DNA of 64,000 nucleotides from JBDXHU01 sp039989475 (GTDB taxonomy: Bacteria > Pseudomonadota > Gammaproteobacteria > Pseudomonadales > Halieaceae): the NCBI GenBank assembly GCA_039989475.1, contig JBDXHU010000010.1, positions 496,001 to 560,000 of the forward strand. The letters are read 5' to 3'. Shown here piece by piece: positions 24,112 through 31,974 of this stretch (position 1 is the first letter of the stretch; each line of letters opens with the position of its first letter). Position numbers and translations under genes: made by a program. The notes below the pieces were generated by a model. The model saw nothing but the letters and a program-made list of their open reading frames with translations, did no database searches and had not been told where the DNA came from.

Positions 24112-25443
24112 TCAGGTGGCGCTGCCACCGTGGGTGGCAAGCAGGACAATAAGAAATAGAAAGATGCCCGACATGATCACGGTGTCGAGAATACCCAGGG
24201 TGTGGTCTTCTTCCAGCAGGGATGAAAGCGTGTAGAAGGTGGGGAATAGAAACAGTAGCAGCAATACATGGGATACAGAGAATGCCAGCGGCAGGTCGGG
24301 ATGATCAGGATTGAGAAATGACTGATAGACCGCTATGCCTAGCAGTGTGTAGGGCAAGACCAGGAACATGACCTGGGTGATGCCGCCAAAGGCATTGGCC
24401 AGGGCGATGCCGTATTCCTGCTTGCGGTGGGATTGCCAGAGGATCACGTATTCACTCATGCCAGCAAACAGTGCCAGGATCAAGGCGGTCAGAATCGGGT
24501 TGAACTGCAGGTCGCTGAGCATGAATTGCGCAAAACCGGATATCTGGTGACCACCGAAGAAGGCTCCCGCTACGCCGATGGAGAAGAACAAGGCAATTGT
24601 TATCAGTTTGGTCGGCCGTATATTTGCATAGACGATATCCAGGCGCTGCTCGATGTCGCTGTCGGACATGGACAGGTTCTCCCTGACAGCGGCTTCTTCC
24701 CTGGCGTAACTGGTCACCAGCTTGTACAGGTAGACGCTAAAAATTGATAACAGGACGAGGCTGACGAAGGCCAGGTCAATGGAGTCGAAACTACTCTTGG
24801 CCTGGCCCGAGGAGTTGAAGGTGAGCATGACCAGGCCCAGTATCAGTCCCATGGCACCGCCGCCAATGAGTATCTGCGTCCCTGCTTCGGTAATCGGTAC
24901 CGGCATCAGGAACTTGCCGTGCTTGTCCTTGGGCAGGAAATAGGAGTACAGGCTGAACACCAGGGCATTGTTGTAAATGGTTATCAGGGCGACGACGAAG
25001 GCCGCGCTTGGACTGATGGGGATGATGAAGGCGATCACCACCAGCTCTGGAGCAGTGGACAGAATCTCGGCAACAGTGCCGGCGGTGTAGTGGTTCCAGT
25101 GGAAGCGTGCGGCCAGGCGCTCGGTAGCTGTTACCAATAGCTCGCAGGCCGCCATCAAAATGATCAGTCCACTCACCAGCTGCAGGCTCGCCAGAAATGC
25201 CAGCGGCGGTTTGGCGGTGCTTTGGAGGATATAGTTATGCAATAACAGCAGTGCGAAGCCGAACAGCAGTCGCTGGAACCAAGGTGGTGCAGCACGGAAG
25301 CGGTATATGGTGCCTAGCTTGAGAACCGACAGCCGGTCGGGGTCAATGCCTTTCTCGCGCAGGGTCTCATCAACAAAGGGCGCTGCGTCTGGCAGGCCCG
25401 CTGTCGCTATCTGGCTGGTTTCTTTAGATTCCGGGTCTGCCAC
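24112..25443 (-). CDS. CaCA-like sodium/calcium exchanger family membrane protein
   Basis: A 443-residue polytopic protein with a cytoplasmic N-terminus of about 60 residues and roughly ten hydrophobic helices. The first alpha-repeat is AGTVAEILSTAPELVVIAF, resembling the GTS-x-PE motif of cation/Ca2+ exchangers. A second, divergent repeat is LFAGMSEYVILW followed by NAFGGITQVMFLVLP. The missing canonical GTSLPE in both halves makes ion specificity uncertain. It is packed 6 bp after the ABM-domain gene, suggesting an operon. Confidence 0.72.
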   Translation of the reverse strand: MADPESKETSQIATAGLPDAAPFVDETLREKGIDPDRLSVLKLGTIYRFRAAPPWFQRLLFGFALLLLHNYILQSTAKPPLAFLASLQLVSGLIILMAACELLVTATERLAARFHWNHYTAGTVAEILSTAPELVVIAFIIPISPSAAFVVALITIYNNALVFSLYSYFLPKDKHGKFLMPVPITEAGTQILIGGGAMGLILGLVMLTFNSSGQAKSSFDSIDLAFVSLVLLSIFSVYLYKLVTSYAREEAAVRENLSMSDSDIEQRLDIVYANIRPTKLITIALFFSIGVAGAFFGGHQISGFAQFMLSDLQFNPILTALILALFAGMSEYVILWQSHRKQEYGIALANAFGGITQVMFLVLPYTLLGIAVYQSFLNPDHPDLPLAFSVSHVLLLLFLFPTFYTLSSLLEEDHTLGILDTVIMSGIFLFLIVLLATHGGSAT

Positions 25444-25449
25444 CGAGTA

Positions 25450-25743
25450 CTAGCCGACTGGTGTCGATTCAAATATCTTGATGTCTGGCGGTGCTGCCGC
25501 CAGTTCGCTGACCTGTTGGACGAACTGGCCGGACTCAGGCACCGCAAAGTGTGTTTGCAAGGCCACCATGTCTTGCCATTCCTCGAAGAAAATCAGGCGA
25601 CTGGGGTTCTCAACATCCGCTTGCACGCTGTGACTGATGCAGCCGGGTTCAGTCCGGGAGCGCCGTACATGTTCCAGGCTGAGTCGAGTAACTTCCTCCA
25701 GGCTCCCTCCCAGCGCTTCGATGCTGCCCCAGACTATAATCAC
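25450..25743 (-). CDS. antibiotic biosynthesis monooxygenase (ABM) domain protein
   Basis: A 97-residue dimeric alpha/beta-barrel protein of the ABM/YgiN type: MIIVWGSIEAL opening strand, RRSRTEPGCISHSVQADVENP and LIFFEEWQDMVALQTHFAVPE. Members include quinol monooxygenases and haem-degrading enzymes, but many have no known substrate. It starts with a GTG overlapping the stop of the upstream gene (GTGA), so the two are coupled. Confidence 0.82.
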   Translation of the reverse strand: MIIVWGSIEALGGSLEEVTRLSLEHVRRSRTEPGCISHSVQADVENPSRLIFFEEWQDMVALQTHFAVPESGQFVQQVSELAAAPPDIKIFESTPVG

Positions 25744-26135
25744 CGGTTCGCGCCTGCACCGCCAATGTCGCTCAGCCAGCCTTCGGCTTCCTGGGCCTTG
25801 CGAAACACGGATACGCCGGTGAAATGTGGTTCTAAAAATACGGTAAACATGCGGATCATACCGAACATGATGTCTTCCTCGGCCACGATTGCGATAGCAC
25901 CCAGGCCCAGGCGTTGCTTCAGCAGGGCCATTTCGGTGACCACCGATTGCAGCTCATTGGCCTCCGGTACGCCTTGCATCTCGCTCAGATCCAGCAATGT
26001 ATCGAGCGGATTGGGGAGCTCGGCCTCGCCCAGCAGTTCCTGGAAGTGTGCAGCTATCTCGGTAACCGTCACTTGATCCACACAGCGGGTGCGGATCAGC
26101 GCGGACGTCCTGTCCAATTCGTAAATGACCGGCAA
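25740..26135 (-). CDS. STAS/SpoIIAA-like domain protein
   Basis: A 131-residue protein with a SpoIIAA/STAS-like pattern: N-terminal strands MPVIYELDRTSALIRTRCVDQVT, helix EIAAHFQELLGE, TLLDLSEMQGVPE where STAS proteins carry their loop, and a final KAQEAEGWL helix typical of the SpoIIAA-like (STAS/SEC14) family. No Ser phospho-site is obvious. It is the first gene of the four-gene unit with ABM, exchanger-like and hypothetical proteins; the regulatory role is inferred. Confidence 0.55.
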   Translation of the reverse strand: MPVIYELDRTSALIRTRCVDQVTVTEIAAHFQELLGEAELPNPLDTLLDLSEMQGVPEANELQSVVTEMALLKQRLGLGAIAIVAEEDIMFGMIRMFTVFLEPHFTGVSVFRKAQEAEGWLSDIGGAGANR

Positions 26136-26162
26136 TGTCCAGACTCCTGCTTGGTGCTAATA

Positions 26163-26176
26163 AATGGGGTCAGAGT
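26163..26176. repeat. intergenic motif AATGGGGTCAGAGT, copy 1
   Basis: Identical over 14 bases to 38167-38180 and 12/14 to 41146-41159. It lies in the 77-bp gap between the STAS-like and ABC-F genes and is followed by CCTTTTTA. Similar short motifs occur near REP-type transposases in other genomes, but no such transposase is in this window. Confidence 0.6.
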
Positions 26177-26212
26177 CCTTTTTACTACAAGCGGCGGGGG
26201 TGGTCACCTGTT

Positions 26213-28111
26213 TTAGGCCTGGGGCGCTTGTTCCAGTTCTTCCAGCTCGTGTTGGAACTCGATCCAGCTTTCTTCCAGCTCACCGGCCTGCTGGCGCAGT
26301 CGGCCCTGCTCCAATAGCAAAAGCTCGAGGTCGGCCTTGCGCTCGGCCTCATACAGCGTGGTATCGGCCAGTTTAAGCTCCAGTGCCGCCAGTCCTTCCT
26401 CGATCTCCGCCATCTGCCGCTCGGTGCGTTCGATGTTTCTGCGCAGCGGCCGCATTTGCTCGCGGCGTTGGGCGGCGGCCTTGCGTTGCTCCTTGCGGTT
26501 GGGTTCAGCTGAAGTGCGCTGCGACGGTTTGCCATCGCCTGATTGCTGCGACAGCACCCAACTCTCATAGGCGCTGACGTCCTGCTCGTACTCTTCCACC
26601 TCCCCATCGTGTACCAGCAACAATTCGTCGACCGTGTTGCGCAGCAGGTGGCGATCGTGTGTCACCACGATTACCGCGCCCTGGTAGGTTTGCAGGGCCA
26701 TGGTCAGGGAGTGGCGCATCTCCATATCAAGGTGGTTGGTGGGCTCGTCCATGATCAACAGGTTGGGTTGCTGCCACACGACCATGGCCAGTGCCAAGCG
26801 GGTTTTCTCGCCACCCGAAAACGGAGCAATGGGGGTGGTGGCCACATCACCGTGGAAGTTGAAGCCACCGATAAAGTCGTAGATCTCCTGCTCGCGGGCA
26901 TCGGGACGCAGGCGCTGCAGGTGCACGGCGGCGCTGGCCTCAAGATCCAGGGCTTCCAGTTGGTGCTGGTCGAAATAGCCGATATGGCAGTGGGCGCCCT
27001 CGGTGCGCTCTCCACTCAGCAGCGGCAACTGTCCCATCAAGGATTTAAGCAAGGTGGACTTGCCGGCACCGTTCTTGCCCAACAGGCCAAGCCGGCTGCC
27101 TGGCCCCAGTGCCAGGTTGACCCGGTTGAGAATGGGCTGGTCGCCGTAGCCGAGGCTGGCATCGGACAATTGCAGGATGGGATCGCTGGCCCGTTCCGGT
27201 TCCAGGAAGCTGAAGGTGAAGGGTGAGTCAACGTGGGCTGGCGCAATTTTATGCATGCGCTCCAGCTCCTTGATTCGACTCTGGGCCTGGCGCGCCTTGG
27301 TGGCCTTGTAGCGAAAACGACGCACGAAATCATCAATCTCGGCTATGCGGCGTTGCTGCTTCTCGTAACTGGCCTGCTGGTTGGCCAGGCGCTCGGCGCG
27401 CTGTGACTCGAAACTGGAGTAATTACCGCGATAGGCCTGGATATGTGAGTGCTCAATGTGCAGCACCTGCTGACAGGTAGCATCAATGAACTCCCGGTCG
27501 TGGGAGATCAGAATCAGGGTGCCGGCGTAGGCCTTGAGCCACTGCTGCAGCCACAGGGTGGCATCCAGGTCCAGGTGGTTGGTAGGCTCGTCCAGCAGCA
27601 ACAGCTCAGAAGGGGCCATCAGGGCCCGGCCCAGGTTCAGGCGAATGCGCCAGCCGCCAGAGAAATCGTTGACCGGGCGCAGGTGGTCGCCGGAGGCAAA
27701 ACCCAGCCCCAGCAACATCAGTTCGGCGCGACGCTCGATGTCGTAGCCGTTGGCGGCCTCCAGTTCGAGGTGTAATTGTCCGGCCCGCTCGTAGTCTTCC
27801 TCGGCTTCCGCCGCTTTCAGGCGCGCCCGGATCGCGGCAATGCCGGCATCGCCACCAATCAGGTAATCCAGCGCGATGTCCTGGGTAAGCTCGACTTCCT
27901 GGGCCATGGCGGCCAGCCGCATACTGGCCAGGCCTTCAATTTCGCCTGTGTCAGCCCCCAGTTCACCCAGCAGCAGGGCAAACAGGCTCGATTTGCCAGA
28001 GCCATTGGCGCCGGTCAGGGCCAGGTGCTGGCCGGGCTGGATGGTGAGGTCCACCTCTTCCAGCAGTATCTTGGCGCCCCGCCTTAAACTAATATTGCGC
28101 ATGATAATCAT
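26213..28111 (-). CDS. yheS: ABC-F family ATPase (YheS-like)
   Basis: A 632-residue soluble protein with two ABC ATPase domains. Domain 1: Walker A GANGSGKSS, signature FSGGWRIRLNLG, Walker B LLLLDEPTNHLDL. Domain 2: GKNGAGKSTL, FSGGEKTRLALA, LLIMDEPTNHLDM. The linker (about 240-300) has the arginine-rich P-site tRNA interaction motif of ABC-F proteins. A C-terminal charged coiled coil (about 530-632) completes the YheS/Uup-type layout. There are no membrane segments, so it acts on ribosomes rather than in transport. The start MIIMRNISLRRG aligns position-by-position with YheS. Confidence 0.93.
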   Translation of the reverse strand: MIIMRNISLRRGAKILLEEVDLTIQPGQHLALTGANGSGKSSLFALLLGELGADTGEIEGLASMRLAAMAQEVELTQDIALDYLIGGDAGIAAIRARLKAAEAEEDYERAGQLHLELEAANGYDIERRAELMLLGLGFASGDHLRPVNDFSGGWRIRLNLGRALMAPSELLLLDEPTNHLDLDATLWLQQWLKAYAGTLILISHDREFIDATCQQVLHIEHSHIQAYRGNYSSFESQRAERLANQQASYEKQQRRIAEIDDFVRRFRYKATKARQAQSRIKELERMHKIAPAHVDSPFTFSFLEPERASDPILQLSDASLGYGDQPILNRVNLALGPGSRLGLLGKNGAGKSTLLKSLMGQLPLLSGERTEGAHCHIGYFDQHQLEALDLEASAAVHLQRLRPDAREQEIYDFIGGFNFHGDVATTPIAPFSGGEKTRLALAMVVWQQPNLLIMDEPTNHLDMEMRHSLTMALQTYQGAVIVVTHDRHLLRNTVDELLLVHDGEVEEYEQDVSAYESWVLSQQSGDGKPSQRTSAEPNRKEQRKAAAQRREQMRPLRRNIERTERQMAEIEEGLAALELKLADTTLYEAERKADLELLLLEQGRLRQQAGELEESWIEFQHELEELEQAPQA

Positions 28112-28130
28112 CGGCGCGGATTCTACCGGT

Positions 28131-28592
28131 ATGCCAGCAGCTAATCCATTTTGGGACTTCTCCCTCGATACCTACGCGCGTCCGGGCGTGGCAGCAGCGT
28201 GCCTGGCGCTTCAGGATCAGCATGGGGTAGATGTCAATGTGCTGCTCTATGCCTGTTTTGCCGCCGGCCGCGGCGTGACACTGGCTAAAGCGGATCTTGA
28301 CGCTATGGACGCAGTGATTGAGGAGTGGCGCTGCGAAGTCGTGAAGCCCCTGCGGATGCTGCGCCGGCGCTTGCCCGAGGCGACTCCCCTGCGTGACTTA
28401 GTGCAGCAGGCGGAATTGAGCGCCGAGCAGGAGCAGCAGGGGCGTATGTGGGAACTGCGTAAACCGGCAGGGGATTGGCCTGAGTCCGGATTTAGTGGCG
28501 AGCTATTGGCTGAAAACCTGGCGGCGCTGGCTGCTTTCTATGGTCTGCCGGTGGCGGCGGTGGCGGAATTCGAAACGCTTGCACGCCCCTGA
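28131..28592 (+). CDS. TIGR02444 family protein
   Basis: A 153-residue protein that opens NPFWDFSLDTYARPGVAAACLALQD and contains VDVNVLLYACFAAGRG, the pattern of the TIGR02444 family, often found beside the YheS-like gene in Pseudomonas relatives. All-helical, no membrane segment, no known function. It is divergent from the ABC-F gene with only 19 bp between starts. The frame is open far upstream, but only the ATG at 28131 gives the family N-terminus. Confidence 0.85.
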   Translation: MPAANPFWDFSLDTYARPGVAAACLALQDQHGVDVNVLLYACFAAGRGVTLAKADLDAMDAVIEEWRCEVVKPLRMLRRRLPEATPLRDLVQQAELSAEQEQQGRMWELRKPAGDWPESGFSGELLAENLAALAAFYGLPVAAVAEFETLARP

Positions 28593-28596
28593 ATCA

Positions 28597-29367
28597 CTAG
28601 CCTGAACGCTGATCCGTAGACTGCTGCCGTGCCTGGTAGAGAGATTTGTGACGCAGGTCTAATTGGTGTTCGATCCATTCCCCAATACGTGACCAGTGTG
28701 CGCGTTCTTTCTCGGCCTGGGCTATGTGCATGTCGGTAATACCCAGGCCTTTGGCCGCAGCCCGGGTGTACAACTGGCTGTCCCGGGTGAAGGTAAGCCG
28801 CGGCAAGCCCAGCTCCAGCAGGAACTCGTTGAGCCTGGCAAACATCACAGTGTTACTGCGCACCCGGTTGGCGATGACCAGCAGCTTTTTATTGCGCTCG
28901 CGCAGGCAGCCGGTTAGCTGGATATCGCGGATAAAATTGGTTGCCGAATGTATATCGATCGGGGAAGGCAGAATGGGAACGAGAATGAGGTCGGCTTCGC
29001 TGATGCGGTGATACAGATCCGTGCCCGACAAACCTGCCGGGGAGTCCACGACCACCCGCTGCACCCCGCGTGGCAAGCGGTTATGGAAGCTGCGGGTCTC
29101 GGTGCCACTGACCCGGGTATGGGCCGATATGCCGGATATGGGGGGCGCTGTCTCTGGTCGCAGTTTGAGCCAGTGGGCGCTGGAGCCCTGGGGGTCGAAA
29201 TCCATCAGTGCCGTGGCATGGTTACTACGGGCGAACCAGGCGGCCAGGTTGGTGGCCAGCGTGGTCTTGCCACAGCCACCCTTGGCATTGGCGATCAGCA
29301 CTGTGCGCGGATCTGCACGGGGGATTACACGCAGCGGACCCGCGCCGCGGTTGTCGTCGCTATGCAT
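28597..29367 (-). CDS. orphan ParA/MinD-type ATPase
   Basis: A 256-residue deviant Walker-A ATPase: NAKGGCGKTTLATNLA (signature Lys29 and Lys34), Walker A' ALMDFDPQGSSAHWL and RVVVDSPAGLSG. ParA-type proteins position plasmids, chromosomes or protein clusters. No parB-like gene or parS-type repeat is seen next to it, which marks it as an orphan. Convergent with the TIGR02444 gene (4-bp gap). Cargo unknown. Confidence 0.88.
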   Translation of the reverse strand: MHSDDNRGAGPLRVIPRADPRTVLIANAKGGCGKTTLATNLAAWFARSNHATALMDFDPQGSSAHWLKLRPETAPPISGISAHTRVSGTETRSFHNRLPRGVQRVVVDSPAGLSGTDLYHRISEADLILVPILPSPIDIHSATNFIRDIQLTGCLRERNKKLLVIANRVRSNTVMFARLNEFLLELGLPRLTFTRDSQLYTRAAAKGLGITDMHIAQAEKERAHWSRIGEWIEHQLDLRHKSLYQARQQSTDQRSG

Positions 29368-29584
29368 GTGCCTGATGTGCCTCCCCGGTTGCCTGCGGAT
29401 CTACCCTAAACTGTAGCATAGAGTGGGGTATTTGCTGCAAGAGCTGGCAACACCCAAAAATCCGGGTCAGCGCCTGCGGTGCTGCCTGTGACAGATGTCC
29501 ACTAAGCTGCCGCCGATGCTGGCACCCGGCCTTACTTCGATAGTAGTATTAGCGCTCTTTTGACCAGACCAAACGGAAGTGAAT

Positions 29585-30325
29585 ATGAACAAACTGAATT
29601 TCGTGCCTGTAGCCCTTGTGGCACTAATGACTGTGGCCTGTAGTAAGCAGGATGCGGCGCCAGCGGCAGAGCCGGTAGACCTGGATACCACCGAGGAACG
29701 GCTCAGCTACGGCATTGCCTATGGACTGGGTGAGAGACTCAAGACCGATGGCGTGCCGCTGGATATCGATGCGTTTTCACTGGGCTTGCAGCATGCCTTC
29801 GATGGCACACCGCAGCTGTTGAGCCAGGAAGAGATTGGCCAGGAAATGCAGGCTTACCAGGAATCACAGCAGGCTAGTCGCGCCGCAGCGGCGGAAGAAG
29901 CCGCAACGGCGAATGCTACTGCCGGCGCTGCCTTCCTGGCTGAGAATGCCAAGGCCGAGGGTGTGATGACTACCGACAGTGGTTTGCAGTACAAGGTGCT
30001 TAATGAGGGTGACGGTCCCAAGCCCTCGGCTGAAGACACGGTGGAAGTGAACTATCGCGGTACGCTGATCGACGGCACCGAGTTCGATAGCTCCTATGCG
30101 CGTAATAGCTCAGTGTCCTTTGCCCTGAACCAGGTAATTCCCGGTTGGACAGAGGGTCTGCAACTCATGCCAGCAGGCTCCAAGTATCAGTTTTTCATTC
30201 CGCCGGAACTGGCTTACGGCAATGGCGGCGCCGGTCCGGTGATTGGGCCGAATGCAACGCTGATCTTTGAAGTAGAGTTGATCCAGGTGGCACCGAGTGC
30301 GGAGCCCGAAGCCTCCACCGAGTAA
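29585..30325 (+). CDS. FKBP-type peptidyl-prolyl isomerase (FkpA/Mip-like, probable lipoprotein)
   Basis: A 246-residue periplasmic folding factor. The N-terminal signal ends at a Cys19 (ALMTVACSK); Thr at -3 is an imperfect lipobox, so lipidation is likely but not certain. The FKBP_N dimerisation domain (about 30-120) contains ERLSYGIAYGLGERL and an Ala/Glu helix. The FKBP domain (about 135-238) has VEVNYRGTLIDGTEFDSSY, VIPGWTEGLQLM and FFIPPELAYG. The ATG at 29585 has GGAAG 5 bp upstream. An AlgQ/Rsd gene next door matches the Pseudomonas neighbourhood. Confidence 0.92.
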   Translation: MNKLNFVPVALVALMTVACSKQDAAPAAEPVDLDTTEERLSYGIAYGLGERLKTDGVPLDIDAFSLGLQHAFDGTPQLLSQEEIGQEMQAYQESQQASRAAAAEEAATANATAGAAFLAENAKAEGVMTTDSGLQYKVLNEGDGPKPSAEDTVEVNYRGTLIDGTEFDSSYARNSSVSFALNQVIPGWTEGLQLMPAGSKYQFFIPPELAYGNGGAGPVIGPNATLIFEVELIQVAPSAEPEASTE

Positions 30326-30346
30326 GCTGGCGAGTAGGACAGAAAA

Positions 30347-30374
30347 CCGGGCGTTGCTACTCAGTGGCGCCCGG
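30347..30374 (-). terminator. terminator overlapping the 3' end of rsd
   Basis: Stem CCGGGCG / CGCCCGG with a 14-base loop. On the minus strand it is followed by TTTTC, so it terminates rsd mRNA. The stem includes the last codons of rsd. It may also slow plus-strand transcription leaving the FKBP gene, though no T-run follows on that side. Confidence 0.6.
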
Positions 30375-30824
30375 GTTGCTGTGGCTGCGATGCAGGCAGG
30401 CGATCAGCTGGTCTTCCATTTCGAAACGGGATTCCAGCATTTCCCCCAGCAGGGATAGGTCTGCATCGAGGTTGCTGGCATCAGCCGTCGGGTATTTCTC
30501 ATCGAATCCAAGAATCACTTCGGTGGTATCACCGATACTGGGGATGATCTCCTGCGCCAGCTTGTCGCTGCCGTCGGCGAACATCTCGGCCTCACGTATC
30601 AGTGCGTAAAATACTTCAAAATGCCCCACCGACACGTAATCCACCAGTAGCTGGCAGAGTCGCTCAAGGCCGGCAGTCATCGAGGCTTCCGGTGCATCCC
30701 GGTCGAGGGTGGCAGCGATCGCGGCATATTTCACCAGCAACTCGCGCCGTTCTTTAAGCCAGCCTTGCAGCAGTTCTTCAACTGCGTTCCAGGTTTCCCG
30801 GCTGTCTTTGCAATTGTCGAGCAT
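30357..30824 (-). CDS. rsd: Rsd/AlgQ family anti-sigma-70 regulator
   Basis: A 155-residue all-helical protein of the Rsd/AlgQ family, which binds sigma-70 region 4. Matching blocks are WLKERRELLVKYAAI, LCQLLVDYVSVGHFEVFYAL and LGEMLESRFEMEDQLIACLH. It is last in the minus-strand run gshA-acpH-dsbB-rsd, 13 bp after dsbB. In Pseudomonas AlgQ modulates alginate and iron genes; here the algZR pair is 20 kb away. Confidence 0.9.
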   Translation of the reverse strand: MLDNCKDSRETWNAVEELLQGWLKERRELLVKYAAIAATLDRDAPEASMTAGLERLCQLLVDYVSVGHFEVFYALIREAEMFADGSDKLAQEIIPSIGDTTEVILGFDEKYPTADASNLDADLSLLGEMLESRFEMEDQLIACLHRSHSNPGATE

Positions 30825-30837
30825 GACCGCTTCCCCT

Positions 30838-31353
30838 TCAGGTGCCCTCGGTGCGCATGACTTGCCAGATATTGACCAGCACCAGGCCGGTAAATAGTAA
30901 CAGAGCCTGCTCGGGAATGCTCAGGCCGGCGAAGGTCCACACCACATCGGCGCAGTTGCCGTCGCCCATGAGTATGAGTTCCAGGGTTTCAGTGAAAGGG
31001 AAGTTTTCCAACATGTACTCAAGACCGGGGCCACAGGCGGGTGCCTGGCCTTCGGGCAGGTGTTGCAGCCACACGTGTCTGGCCGCCACGCCGCCGCCAA
31101 CCAGTGCAAACACCGCGGCCAGTGCCGCGTAAATACGCCGGCCGAGAATACCCGGGCCATGCAGGGCTGCCAGCAGACAGAATCCGCCACTAATCAGCAG
31201 GAATACGCGCTGGGTCATGCACAGGGGGCAGGGTACCAGGCCGAGGACGCCGTCCAGGTAATAGACCACGCCCATGGTGAACGCGCAGACCGCCACAAGC
31301 AGCCAGTTGGTGAGCCGGGGCGCGGGAAGATTCGCGAGCAGCGAAGAAGTCAT
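30838..31353 (-). CDS. dsbB: disulfide bond formation protein DsbB
   Basis: A 171-residue inner-membrane protein that re-oxidises DsbA with quinone. Four transmembrane helices; first redox pair Cys42/Cys45 (PCPLCMTQR), second pair Cys107 and Cys134 (APACGPG, DGNCADV), and the quinone-site Arg of QR. The ATG at 31353 has AGGAAG 6 bp upstream and is preferred over the TTG just before it. No dsbA lies in the window. Confidence 0.94.
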   Translation of the reverse strand: MTSSLLANLPAPRLTNWLLVAVCAFTMGVVYYLDGVLGLVPCPLCMTQRVFLLISGGFCLLAALHGPGILGRRIYAALAAVFALVGGGVAARHVWLQHLPEGQAPACGPGLEYMLENFPFTETLELILMGDGNCADVVWTFAGLSIPEQALLLFTGLVLVNIWQVMRTEGT

Positions 31354-31365
31354 CAATTGCTTCCT

Positions 31366-31959
31366 TTATTCGGGGTCGGCAAGCATAGCACTGCGACGGC
31401 TAAAGCCAATAAGCTCAGGATAAAAGACCAGGAAAGTTTGCTCCAGTTCCGGCAACAGTGCCGGTAGCAGCTCGCCGCTGCGGTGCATTGGGTTACTGTG
31501 CTTGAAGCGTTGGCCAATGCGCTCGGCGCTGCCAATTATCGTGTCGAAGTGCTCGTAGCGCATGAGTACATCAAACTCCTGCAGGCGTTCCGCCATGTGG
31601 CGGGCGGGCTGGCTGAGCAGGTCCGAGTGGCGGCCCAGCATGGCGTAGACCTCGGCATTGAACTCCAGGCGCGACAGCTTGCTAAAGGAAGACCAGTGTT
31701 GGGTGAGGAAGTGATCAAAGCACAGGTCGATCAAGATGCCGGCGTAGCGGCGCAGTTCGGCAGGAAAACGACGCCGGGCCTCGGCCACGCAGGGGTGGCT
31801 GTCAGTATAGGCGTCTATGGCCCGGTGCAGGGCCACGCCGTCATGCAGGCTGGGTGCCAGCTTGCCGGGCAGCGGCCCCTTGTGAAAATCCCCTTCCAGG
31901 CCGCCGACCACCAGGGATTCTTCGGGCCAGGCCAGGTGAAAATGCGCGAGGTAATTCAT
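31366..31959 (-). CDS. acpH: acyl-carrier-protein phosphodiesterase AcpH
   Basis: A 197-residue HD-like phosphodiesterase that removes 4'-phosphopantetheine from ACP. The opening MNYLAHFHLA, the metal-ligand regions GDFHKGPL and ALHRAIDAYTDSHP, and LIDLCFDHFLTQHW match the AcpH/YajB family. It sits 15 bp downstream of gshA and 12 bp before dsbB, so it is co-transcribed. Confidence 0.9.
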   Translation of the reverse strand: MNYLAHFHLAWPEESLVVGGLEGDFHKGPLPGKLAPSLHDGVALHRAIDAYTDSHPCVAEARRRFPAELRRYAGILIDLCFDHFLTQHWSSFSKLSRLEFNAEVYAMLGRHSDLLSQPARHMAERLQEFDVLMRYEHFDTIIGSAERIGQRFKHSNPMHRSGELLPALLPELEQTFLVFYPELIGFSRRSAMLADPE

Positions 31960-31974
31960 GCGCCACTCGCTATC

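Noticed and set aside
26543..27226. Plus-strand 227-codon frame opposite the ABC-F gene
   Set aside because: Antisense to two intact ABC domains; His/Gln/Gly-rich composition is typical of a shadow frame.
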